Shown here one piece after another: positions 1 to 5,443 of a stretch of DNA of 9,974 bases. The translations under genes were made by a program, and so were the position numbers. Under the pieces are notes generated by a model that was given only the letters and a program-made list of their open reading frames with translations, ran no database searches and was not told where the DNA came from. Each line of letters begins with the position of its first letter. Positions within the stretch are counted from its first letter, which is position 1. The stretch is from Eubacterium sp. (GTDB lineage: Bacteria; Bacillota; Clostridia; Oscillospirales; Acutalibacteraceae), in contig JAFYFO010000246.1 of NCBI GenBank assembly GCA_017543725.1, positions 1 through 9,974 on the forward strand, given 5' to 3'.

Positions 1-1
1 G

Positions 2-418
2 ACAAAATCATCCATCAGGAAAATCACCATCAGCGATGACTGTGTCAATCTGCTGAAGGTGTTGAGAGGCAGACAGCGGCTCGACCAAAAACTGCTCTTC
101 CCCTCACCGATAACGGACGGTTACAGAGACCCCGACGCAGTCACCAGGAAACTGCACCGAATGCTGAAACGGGCAGGATTGCCGGATATCCGCTTCCACG
201 ACCTGCGGCACTCCTTCGCAACGCTGTCGCTTGAACAGGGAATGGATATAAAGACGGTATCGCACATGCTCGGTCATACAGACGCGGGCTTCACGATGAA
301 CACCTATATGCACGTAACCGACGCAATGCAGCAGAACGTTGCAGACACGATGAGCGATCTGATTGCAGAAAAGGAATCGGAAAAGCGAAAAAGCAATATC
401 GTCAAGCTGAATGCTTAA
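2..418 (+). CDS. Tyrosine recombinase (phage/ICE-type integrase), C-terminal part, 5' end outside window
   Basis: This is the catalytic C-terminal part of a tyrosine site-specific recombinase, which cuts and rejoins DNA through a covalent 3'-phosphotyrosine. The frame is open to the left edge, so about 138 residues are visible and the N-terminal arm- and core-binding domains are missing. The first visible residues (TKSSIRKITISDD) match the beta-hairpin that follows the first catalytic Arg in this family. The motif HDLRHSFAT gives catalytic His (codon 197-199) and Arg (206-208), HMLGH gives the second His, and TMNTYMHV gives the Tyr nucleophile (codon 305-307). A GTG at 59 is in frame but internal to the domain, so it is not a plausible start. 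Codons are clearly more GC-rich (CTG, CGG, GAC, ACC) than in the neighbouring genes, which suggests horizontal acquisition. The gene converges with the kinase-like gene and ends before a hairpin. An integrase of an ICE or prophage is likelier than chromosomal XerC/D, but which element cannot be told. Confidence 0.93.
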   Translation, partial: TKSSIRKITISDDCVNLLKVLRGRQRLDQKLLFPSPITDGYRDPDAVTRKLHRMLKRAGLPDIRFHDLRHSFATLSLEQGMDIKTVSHMLGHTDAGFTMNTYMHVTDAMQQNVADTMSDLIAEKESEKRKSNIVKLNA

Positions 419-461
419 AATTATAATAACCCATATCAAATAAGTTGATAAAAACAATAAG

Positions 462-489
462 AAACCTCCGCCGAAAAAAGCGGAGGTTT
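462..489. terminator. Bidirectional hairpin terminator between integrase and kinase-like gene
   Basis: A perfect 10-bp inverted repeat (AAACCTCCGC at 462-471, GCGGAGGTTT at 480-489) has an 8-nt A-rich loop. On the minus strand it is followed by a T-rich run (CTTATTGTTTTTA). On the plus strand the tail is weaker (AATTGTGATTT). It lies between two convergent stops at 418 and 512, so it probably serves both genes and works better leftward. Confidence 0.75.
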
Positions 490-511
490 AATTGTGATTT
501 ATATCGACAAA

Positions 512-1039
512 TCAGAAGTTGTCTATCAGTTTTTTTAATGCTTTTTCATAATCCTTGTCAATTAATGAGATTTGTTCACCCTGTTGTTGAAAACCCACAA
601 TGACATTTCGGTTATCTTCTTTAAGAGTCTCAATAGTACAATCCACATCATCGCCTCTGTATTCTATATCAGAACAATGCTTTACAATGAGGTTATAATT
701 GTTTTCTATATATTCGTCTGTCATTGCAAGACAAATAAAACGAATTGACTGTAAATAATTTTCATCTAAACTGCATCTCCAATCGTACGGAATATAACAA
801 CCTTCTACGATGAGGTTTTGTTTGTTTTCTATTGCTGTTTTAATGATTTCACGCACAATAGGCCATATGTATTCTGTCATTTTGTCATCGTCATATGGCG
901 TTAATTCCGTATTTCCGCTACGGATTAAGCCCATTTTCAAGTGGTCAATTGACAGATAAGAGTACTTGAATTTTTCAAGAAGATGCTGTGCTAACAGCGT
1001 TTTTCCGGTATGCGATGCGCCTGTTATAATTATAATCAT
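512..1039 (-). CDS. Small P-loop NTPase / putative kinase of unknown substrate
   Basis: A 175-residue soluble protein. Residues 7-14 (GASHTGKT) form a Walker A P-loop straight after a hydrophobic beta strand (MIIIIT), the layout of small nucleoside/adenylate-kinase-like P-loop proteins. A second strand at about 76-80 (LIVEG) followed by CYIPYDW could carry the Walker B acid or a substrate contact, and YLSIDHLKMG at about 28-37 resembles the substrate-binding segment of small kinases. The ATG at 1039 follows GGAG (1048-1051) at 8 nt, and a promoter lies just upstream. The protein resembles generic 'AAA family ATPase' or zeta-toxin-like/adenylate-kinase-like annotations, but no substrate can be assigned. 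It is a single gene with no antitoxin-like partner beside it. Its AT-rich composition matches the right-hand genes rather than the integrase, so whether it is element cargo or chromosomal is open. Confidence 0.8.
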   Translation of the reverse strand: MIIIITGASHTGKTLLAQHLLEKFKYSYLSIDHLKMGLIRSGNTELTPYDDDKMTEYIWPIVREIIKTAIENKQNLIVEGCYIPYDWRCSLDENYLQSIRFICLAMTDEYIENNYNLIVKHCSDIEYRGDDVDCTIETLKEDNRNVIVGFQQQGEQISLIDKDYEKALKKLIDNF

Positions 1040-1074
1040 ATCGTTATCTCCACAACTCCCGATTTGTCGAGTTC

Positions 1075-1103
1075 ATTATATCATATACTGATTGCAAAAA
1101 CAA
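1075..1103 (-). promoter_or_regulatory. Promoter of the kinase-like gene
   Basis: On the minus strand a perfect -10 TATAAT (1075-1080) lies 17 bp from a weak -35 TTGTTT (1098-1103). Transcription would start near 1068, giving a leader of about 30 nt that contains the ribosome binding site. The -10 is convincing; the -35 is only a partial match. Confidence 0.55.
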
Positions 1104-1127
1104 ATAACAACACCTCAAAAAAATTCG

Positions 1128-1266
1128 TTGTGGTCAAATTGTGGTCAAACGGGCGTTTTTGGGAGCAAATGTTACTGAAATGTGTCAGATATTAGATTGT
1201 ATTAAATAATAGCTATATATGAGAAAACAAGGCTGACCACAAGCAAAAATGATGAGCAAGTGGTCA
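1128..1266. repeat. Cluster of four GTGGTCA sites, including an 11-bp tandem repeat and an inverted pair
   Basis: The sequence TTGTGGTCAAA occurs twice with no gap at 1128-1138 and 1139-1149. The same core GTGGTCA recurs at 1260-1266, and its inverse TGACCAC at 1234-1240, so the last two form an inverted pair 19 bp apart. There is no credible gene here. The 11-bp spacing is about one helical turn, so a protein could bind both tandem copies on one DNA face. The position between an integrase gene and a tRNA gene fits arm-type integrase/excisionase sites or an element end. That role is an inference. Confidence 0.7.
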
Positions 1267-1269
1267 AAA

Positions 1270-1314
1270 ACAAAACAAAAGAAAGCCTTGAAACGTAGTG
1301 TTTGCAAGGCTTTC
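1270..1314 (-). terminator. Terminator of the tRNA-Arg unit
   Basis: An inverted repeat of GAAAGCCTTG (1281-1290) and CAAGGCTTTC (1305-1314), extendable by two A-T pairs, encloses a 14-nt loop. On the minus strand it follows the tRNA 3' end directly and runs into TTTTGTTTTGTTTTTG, a good U-rich tail. It shares its last base pairs with the tRNA CCA end. Confidence 0.85.
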
Positions 1315-1315
1315 T

Positions 1316-1392
1316 TGGTACGCTGGAAGGGACTCGAACCCCCGACCTACTGGTTCGTAGCCAGACACTCTATCCAACTGAGCTACCAGCGC
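1316..1392 (-). tRNA. tRNA-Arg (anticodon ACG), CCA encoded
   Basis: Reading leftward from 1392, a full cloverleaf can be drawn. The acceptor strand GCGCTGG pairs with CCAGCGT (G1-U72 wobble), the D arm holds GCTC...GAGT with AGTTGGATA, and the anticodon loop CTACGAA carries ACG. A five-base variable region and the T arm GGGGG-TTCGAGT-CCCTT follow, then discriminator A and an encoded CCA (1316-1318). The ACG anticodon, normally read with inosine at position 34, decodes CGU/CGC/CGA arginine codons. The first anticodon-stem position is a T-T mismatch and several stem pairs are G-U, but the TTCGA loop and all arms are intact, so the gene should be functional. A strong terminator follows. A degenerate copy of the 5' half lies 42 bp upstream, and an integrase gene lies about 900 bp downstream. 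Confidence 0.95.
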
Positions 1393-1434
1393 AAATTAGC
1401 ATAATTGAGTTTTGTTAACAATTTCGCAGCAAAG

Positions 1435-1484
1435 CGACCTTGTGTTTCTTAGCCAGACACTCTATCCAGCTGAGCTACCGGCGC
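1435..1484 (-). pseudogene. Degenerate tRNA-Arg remnant (5' half)
   Basis: Reading leftward from 1484, 36 of the first 39 bases match the intact tRNA-Arg at 1392, covering acceptor 5' strand, D arm and anticodon loop. A short AGGTCG match follows at the same spacing. After that similarity stops: there is no T arm, no TTCGA loop, no 3' acceptor strand and no CCA. The anticodon triplet would read AAG, but the anticodon 3' stem (ACACA) cannot pair with TCTGG. The fragment differs from the intact gene at acceptor position 5 (C for T), so it derives from a sister copy rather than a fresh duplication. It probably lies in the leader of the intact tRNA's transcript. Confidence 0.85.
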
Positions 1485-1511
1485 GTACACATTAATTATT
1501 AATGCCTAAAT

Positions 1512-1540
1512 AATATAACACAGAAAAAACAAAAATGCAA
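1512..1540 (-). promoter_or_regulatory. Possible promoter of the tRNA-Arg unit
   Basis: On the minus strand TTGCAT (1535-1540) and TATATT (1512-1517) are 17 bp apart and would start transcription near 1505, ahead of the degenerate tRNA at 1484. The -35 lies inside the terminator of the upstream zinc-ribbon gene, so the two signals would share sequence. No better promoter is seen between the remnant and the intact tRNA. Confidence 0.4.
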
Positions 1541-1560
1541 GAATTTTTTCCTGCATTTTT
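1523..1560 (-). terminator. Terminator of the zinc-ribbon membrane protein gene
   Basis: AAAAATGCA (1531-1539) and TGCATTTTT (1552-1560) form a 9-bp stem downstream of the stop at 1580. On the minus strand the stem ends in TTTTTGTTTTTT, a clear U tract. Confidence 0.7.
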
Positions 1561-1579
1561 TGTTTAATTGATATTTTGT

Positions 1580-2254
1580 TTAATCTTCGTCGTCGCCGAT
1601 GACTTCAACATCGGAATCTTCCTCGTTAACAATAACGAAAACTGCTTTGAGTGAAGTGTTTTTAGTTATTGTGAAAGTGTAGTTTTCCTTGGAAGAAACC
1701 TTTGTGCTGCCGTTATACCAGCCGTCGAAATCATATCCGTCGTCGGGTCTTGCAACAACAGTAACATTTTCGCCGAGTGAATAATCTCCGTCGCCTTCAA
1801 CCTCGCCGCCGTCGTTGCAGGAGAGGCTGACGCTGAGTTTTAATTCCTTGGTTGTTGTCTGCGTTGTTGTTTCGGTTGTTGTTTCAGTCGGTTTTTCGGT
1901 TGTTGTTGGCTGCGTTGTTGTTTGGCTTGTTGTCTGCGTTGTTGAAACCTGGGTCAGTGACGAGGTTTCTTCTTCCTTGTTTTTTGAAGAAACAATTGCA
2001 ATAACGGTTCCTGCTATAACCGCAACAAGAATAACGCAGAGAACAGCAATAATAATTGTTGTTTGCTTTTTCTTTTTATCATCTTCATCGTTTGGAGGCG
2101 AGGGGAGATTTTCATCCTTTCCCTGAACCTTGAAAACGCGGGTTTTATCGCCGTCATCGGAAGAGGGTTCATCTTCGTCGTAGAGCGGTGAGCCGCAGTT
2201 TTGGCAGATATATAAATTATCGTCGTTTTCCGAACCGCAGTTCTTACATCTCAT
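1580..2254 (-). CDS. Zinc-ribbon / single-TM / Thr-rich / InlB-like repeat protein
   Basis: A 224-residue membrane protein with four parts. Residues 1-22 carry a zinc ribbon with two CxxC pairs (Cys3, 6, 17, 20). Residues 23-64 are acidic and charged. Residues 65-89 form one transmembrane helix. Residues 98-135 are a Thr-rich, low-complexity, wall-spanning-type linker. Residues 139-207 (GGEVEGDGDYSLGENVTVVA, then GYDFDGWYNG and a final LKAVFV) match the Listeria/Bacteroides InlB B-repeat beta-grasp fold. The positively flanked TM and the zinc ribbon imply that the N-terminus is inside and the repeat domain outside. The ATG at 2254 is chosen because AAGGAG lies 8 nt upstream; a GTG at 2263 would touch the Shine-Dalgarno. 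It has its own extended -10 promoter and terminator, so it is monocistronic. Function is unknown; InlB-type repeats usually serve surface display or adhesion. Confidence 0.88.
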   Translation of the reverse strand: MRCKNCGSENDDNLYICQNCGSPLYDEDEPSSDDGDKTRVFKVQGKDENLPSPPNDEDDKKKKQTTIIIAVLCVILVAVIAGTVIAIVSSKNKEEETSSLTQVSTTQTTSQTTTQPTTTEKPTETTTETTTQTTTKELKLSVSLSCNDGGEVEGDGDYSLGENVTVVARPDDGYDFDGWYNGSTKVSSKENYTFTITKNTSLKAVFVIVNEEDSDVEVIGDDED

Positions 2255-2268
2255 ATTTATCACTCCTT
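2255..2268 (-). promoter_or_regulatory. Ribosome binding site fixing the start at 2254
   Basis: On the minus strand AAGGAG (2263-2268) is followed by TGATAAAT and the ATG at 2254, an 8-nt spacing. The in-frame GTG at 2263 overlaps the last base of the Shine-Dalgarno and cannot use it, so the longer frame is not the real gene. Confidence 0.85.
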
Positions 2269-2284
2269 ATTTTTTTCTTCTGTA

Positions 2285-2313
2285 ATTATACCACATTGAT
2301 TGCCTGTCGACAA
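2285..2313 (-). promoter_or_regulatory. Promoter of the zinc-ribbon/InlB-like gene (extended -10)
   Basis: On the minus strand TTGTCG (2308-2313), a 17-bp spacer and TATAAT (2285-2290) form a good SigA-type promoter. The spacer ends in TGG, which gives the extended -10 motif TGnTATAAT. Transcription would start near 2278, about 25 nt before the start codon. Confidence 0.78.
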
Positions 2314-2372
2314 CATTTATTTCTTTTTATCATTCAAATTTAAACCTTTTGTTAACAATGTATGATTGAGTA

Positions 2373-2401
2373 TTGACTTTTTTGTTAAATTATAATAAAT
2401 T
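2373..2401 (+). promoter_or_regulatory. Promoter of the lipoprotein gene
   Basis: TTGACT (2373-2378) is a near-consensus -35. At 17 bp lies TAAATT (2396-2401), a 4/6 match to the -10. A perfect TATAAT at 2391-2396 is only 12 bp away, too close for the same -35. The start would be near 2408. This promoter is divergent from the one at 2285-2313. Confidence 0.55.
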
Positions 2402-2442
2402 TAGTATGTAGTGTTTTCACCTAATAAACTAAAGATTGCGAA

Positions 2443-2459
2443 AGGGGAACCCCACAATG
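2443..2459 (+). promoter_or_regulatory. Ribosome binding site deciding the lipoprotein start; lies in a small inverted repeat
   Basis: The G-rich Shine-Dalgarno (AAAGGGG) precedes the ATG at 2457 by about 9 nt. An in-frame TTG at 2436 lies upstream of the site and would add residues before the signal peptide, so it is rejected. The site sits in GGGGAACCCC, where three G-C pairs could close on a 4-nt loop and weakly hide it. Confidence 0.7.
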
Positions 2460-3446
2460 AAGAAAACATTTAAAAGAATTCTTTGCATAGTTCTTGCAGC
2501 AGTTCTTGTTGCATCGCTTGCAGGATGCGCAAAAATCAACTACATAACAAACGGAACAATAAAAGCAATAAACGAAGTTAAATCGGGCGACTGGAAAAAC
2601 GGCGGCGCTGAAGGCGGCGAAGAGGGCGGCGCTTCTGATATTAATAAAGACGATATCAAGATTGAAGAACTCACTCCCGGAACATACGGCGGAGTTGATT
2701 TCCAGAACCTTGAAGATGTTGCTAAGTTCTATAAAGAAGCATATGACTACACCAAGTCTTTAACTGCTGATTATATTGATGACCAGGGCGCAACCCAGAA
2801 ATTCTATAAACTTCTCGGCGATGAGAAGTTGAAGATTGGCGATGTTATTATCGACGGTTCCGCAAACGCAATTGTTAATAAACTTGTTCCCGGTATTGTT
2901 GACAGTATGTTTAAGCCCAATATCTACGGTCTTCCTCCTTGCTACAACAGAAATCCCGACCTTGATAACAACAAGGACGATGAACACAAGAAAGCAGACC
3001 ACGATTTCAGAACAACCGAAATCACTGCTGAGGATATTCTTGCAGCAAATGTTAAGGATAACGGCGACGGAACAATAACTCTTGTTATTCAGCCAAAGAT
3101 GGCTCAGATGAGTACCCGCGGCGACGATTCACAGGGAAGATTCTTCGAAGTTCTCGGCGATATCGGCGGCGTTGTTGCAGGCATCAAAGCAGTATCCTTC
3201 ACAGAAGGCACTGCTGAAGATAATGTTAAGGTTTACTATAAGGGCGGAAAAGTAACCGTTAAAGTAGACGCTAAATCAAAAGAAATCCTTGAAGGCGATT
3301 ATGTTATGGAAACAACCGTTCAGGTTGACCACGCTTCAGTCGCGGTTATCAAAGATAAGAGCGCAACCTTAACAATCACTTATATCAACCACTATCCTGC
3401 GTCAGACCAGTATCTCAAAGATACCAAAGGCGTAACAAGAAAATAA
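2457..3446 (+). CDS. Secreted lipoprotein of unknown function
   Basis: A 329-residue predicted lipoprotein. Residues 1-24 form a classic lipoprotein signal: MKKTFKR, a hydrophobic core, then the lipobox LAGC with Cys24 as the lipidated residue, so the mature protein should be anchored on the outer face of the membrane. A Gly/Glu spacer (about 49-59, GGAEGGEEGG) separates the anchor from the body. The body has an alpha-type stretch (about 86-160, including FYKEAYDYTKSL) and a beta-rich C-terminal half (about 200-315) with alternating hydrophobic residues (TITLVIQP, KVTVKVD, SATLTITYI). No catalytic motif is recognised. It has its own promoter and a strong terminator, yet lies directly before the envelope operon at 3576, so a related role is possible. 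It could be a substrate-binding or surface-sensing lipoprotein, but nothing in the sequence proves it. Confidence 0.85.
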   Translation: MKKTFKRILCIVLAAVLVASLAGCAKINYITNGTIKAINEVKSGDWKNGGAEGGEEGGASDINKDDIKIEELTPGTYGGVDFQNLEDVAKFYKEAYDYTKSLTADYIDDQGATQKFYKLLGDEKLKIGDVIIDGSANAIVNKLVPGIVDSMFKPNIYGLPPCYNRNPDLDNNKDDEHKKADHDFRTTEITAEDILAANVKDNGDGTITLVIQPKMAQMSTRGDDSQGRFFEVLGDIGGVVAGIKAVSFTEGTAEDNVKVYYKGGKVTVKVDAKSKEILEGDYVMETTVQVDHASVAVIKDKSATLTITYINHYPASDQYLKDTKGVTRK

Positions 3447-3455
3447 AAATAATGT

Positions 3456-3484
3456 CCCCGGGAATTGATTTTCCCGGGGCTTTT
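3456..3484 (+). terminator. Rho-independent terminator of the lipoprotein gene
   Basis: CCCCGGGAA (3456-3464) and TTCCCGGGG (3471-3479) form a 9-bp GC-rich stem with a 6-nt loop, followed by CTTTTATTGTTT. It begins 10 nt after the stop codon and should separate this gene from the operon at 3576. Confidence 0.92.
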
Positions 3485-3516
3485 ATTGTTTCAAAGCAAA
3501 TACTTGAAGTTAAATA

Positions 3517-3545
3517 TTGATTATTAATATATAATATAGTATAAT
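3517..3545 (+). promoter_or_regulatory. Promoter of the membrane protein / L,D-transpeptidase operon
   Basis: TTGATT (3517-3522), a 17-bp spacer and a perfect TATAAT (3540-3545) form a SigA-type promoter. Transcription would begin near 3552, about 24 nt before the ATG at 3576, with AAGGAG at 3563-3568 as ribosome binding site. A second TATAAT at 3530-3535 has no -35 at proper distance. Confidence 0.75.
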
Positions 3546-3575
3546 TAAACCAATGTTTTAATAAGGAGAAATAAT

Positions 3576-5417
3576 ATGAGCGACAGAATTCCGGATATGG
3601 ATTATAATGCGGATGAAGTTATTGAAAACTTCAAGGCGAAATTCAAATGGCCGAAAAATGATGATGTCAATGTTGTTATCAAGCCAAAAAAACTCGGTTT
3701 GAAACTTCTGATATCCTGCATAATAACTCTTGTTTTAAGCGGTGCGGTTTATTATATGATGATTCCCGCGCTGAATTTCAAGTCTTCAGAGTTATATATG
3801 TTTATTATTGCAATATGTGCAATCTTCTTCTTTTGTTTTTCAATTTTAATCGGAGCAAGAAGAAAGGTTGAGGCAAGGGAATATGCAAAGAAAAAATCAG
3901 TTATTCCCATTGCAATTGCAGGCGTTCTCATTCTTATTATGCTGATAGGATATCTTTGCGGCGCGACGATTTTCAGAGCAAAGTCATACAGCGAACTGAT
4001 GCCTGTTTCAAACAGCGATTTCAGCGAAGATTTCAAAGATATCAATTATGACCAGGTTCCGCGTCTTGACCAGCAAACAGCGAAAGTTCTTGCCGACCAG
4101 CAACTTGGTTATCTTGATGAATACAAGAGCCAGTATGTTGTTACTTCCGATTTAACTCAGATAAACTATAAGGGCGAGCCTGTTCGCGTTGCGTATCTTC
4201 AATATGCGGATTTCTTCAAATGGTTCAACAACACCAAAAACGGTCTTCCCGCATATATGCTTATCGACCTTGTTTCTCAGAAAGTTCAGGTTGTTAACTG
4301 CGTTGAAAAATTCGGCGAGGGAATCAAGTATTCGCCGACTGAATATTTCAATGAAAAACTGATTCGTCATCTTCGTTTCCAGTATCCTTTTGCAATTATG
4401 GATAACCCGAATTTTGAAATAGACGATAACGCTCACCCCTATTGGATTACCCCTGTTCTTGATAAAACAATCGGTCTTTTCGGCGGAACGGATGTTAAGG
4501 GCGTTATTATAACTGACGCGCTGGGCGGCGACAGCGAATACTACAGCATAGACACTGTTAAAACAGATAAAAAACTCAACTGGATTGATGTTGTTTATAA
4601 CGAAAACCTGATTATTGAGCAGTATAACTACTACGGAAAACTTTCAAACGGTTTCTGGAACTCAATCATTTTCCAGAATGATGTTAATATCGCTTCAAGC
4701 GGCAGCGGAAACATTGCTCTTGATGATGATGTCTGGGTTTACACGGGCGTTACCTCAATCAAATCGGACTCCTCTAACTTCGGTTTCATTCTCTGCAATC
4801 AGAGAACGAAGGAAACAAGATATTATAAAAACGGCGGCGCGATGGAATATTCAGCGGTTGAATCCGCAAAAGACGCTGTTCAGAACTATGAATACAATGC
4901 AACATTCCCGATTCTTCTTGATATCGAGAATCAGCCGACCTATTTTATGTCCCTCTACGGCGACGGCTACACAATCAAGGGCTATGCGCTTGTTAACCTC
5001 AAGGATAAAACTTTGGTCGGAACAGGGCTTGTTGATATTCAGAAGAGCGACGCCAAAGCCTTAAACGCTGCGGTTTCAAATTATATCGACGCGCTTAAGG
5101 ATAAGGGCGTTGTTGATGAAAACGCTTCGGCTGAGGATTATAAGGTTGAAGAAGAAAAAACCGATGATAAAAAAGAAAGCGAAAAAGCCGATGATTCAAA
5201 GAGCGAACTCAGCAAAGTAACCGGCGAAATCAAGGATATTAAAACATCGGTCAACAACGGCAACACGGTTTATTATCTCAAGATAAAGGATAAATATTAT
5301 TATATTGCCGTTAACGATTGTATGGAAGTTCTTCTTATGAACAAAGGCGATAAAGTCAGCGTTGAATTCAAAGAAGCAGAAGGCGATTTCATTAAAGCGG
5401 AATCGGTTGAAAGATAA
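3576..5417 (+). CDS. Large three-TM membrane protein with extracytoplasmic domain, function unknown
   Basis: A 613-residue protein not recognised as a named family. A charged N-terminal tail (1-40) is followed by TM1 (about 42-64), TM2 (73-93), a basic cytoplasmic loop (ARRKVEAREYAKKK) and TM3 (109-131). By the positive-inside rule the remaining 480 residues lie outside the cytoplasm. Residues about 135-510 form a soluble domain rich in aromatic and Asn residues, with beta-type segments (PVRVAYLQYADFF, YMLIDLVSQKVQVVN, PTYFMSLYGDGYTIKGYALV). A Lys/Glu/Asp/Ser low-complexity linker (about 513-547) leads to a small C-terminal beta domain (548-613: VTGEIKDIKTSVNNGNTVYY, then YYIAVND and DKVSVEF) that looks OB-like. 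The ATG follows AAGGAG at 7 nt. It is the first gene of an operon with the L,D-transpeptidase 26 bp downstream, which suggests a role in cell-wall assembly or surface function. That role is inferred from context only. Confidence 0.85.
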   Translation: MSDRIPDMDYNADEVIENFKAKFKWPKNDDVNVVIKPKKLGLKLLISCIITLVLSGAVYYMMIPALNFKSSELYMFIIAICAIFFFCFSILIGARRKVEAREYAKKKSVIPIAIAGVLILIMLIGYLCGATIFRAKSYSELMPVSNSDFSEDFKDINYDQVPRLDQQTAKVLADQQLGYLDEYKSQYVVTSDLTQINYKGEPVRVAYLQYADFFKWFNNTKNGLPAYMLIDLVSQKVQVVNCVEKFGEGIKYSPTEYFNEKLIRHLRFQYPFAIMDNPNFEIDDNAHPYWITPVLDKTIGLFGGTDVKGVIITDALGGDSEYYSIDTVKTDKKLNWIDVVYNENLIIEQYNYYGKLSNGFWNSIIFQNDVNIASSGSGNIALDDDVWVYTGVTSIKSDSSNFGFILCNQRTKETRYYKNGGAMEYSAVESAKDAVQNYEYNATFPILLDIENQPTYFMSLYGDGYTIKGYALVNLKDKTLVGTGLVDIQKSDAKALNAAVSNYIDALKDKGVVDENASAEDYKVEEEKTDDKKESEKADDSKSELSKVTGEIKDIKTSVNNGNTVYYLKIKDKYYYIAVNDCMEVLLMNKGDKVSVEFKEAEGDFIKAESVER

Positions 5418-5443
5418 ACAAAAAATAGATAGGAGTTATTGTT

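Noticed and set aside
104..457. Open frame antisense to the integrase
   Set aside because: It overlaps a well-supported recombinase in full, has no family motif or ribosome binding site, and mirrors the high GC of the other strand.
1010..1195. Short open frame through the GTGGTCA region
   Set aside because: It begins inside the kinase gene on the opposite strand, has no Shine-Dalgarno or domain, and covers a promoter and a repeat cluster.
1435..1484. Functional tRNA-Leu(AAG) instead of a remnant
   Set aside because: The loop could read AAG, but the anticodon stem does not pair and there is no T arm, acceptor 3' strand or CCA.
1393..1484. Attachment-site duplication flanking a tiny inserted element between the two tRNA copies
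   Set aside because: Only about 42 bp separate them, with no genes or repeats, and the fragment differs from the intact copy at several bases. Loss of one member of a tandem pair is simpler.
1815..2126. Val-rich open frame on the plus strand
   Set aside because: It is the antisense of the Thr-rich linker (ACA/ACC codons read as TGT/GTT), with no ribosome binding site.
4615..5064. Open frame within the large membrane protein gene
   Set aside because: A shifted frame of the real gene with Thr/Ser-rich random composition and no ribosome binding site.
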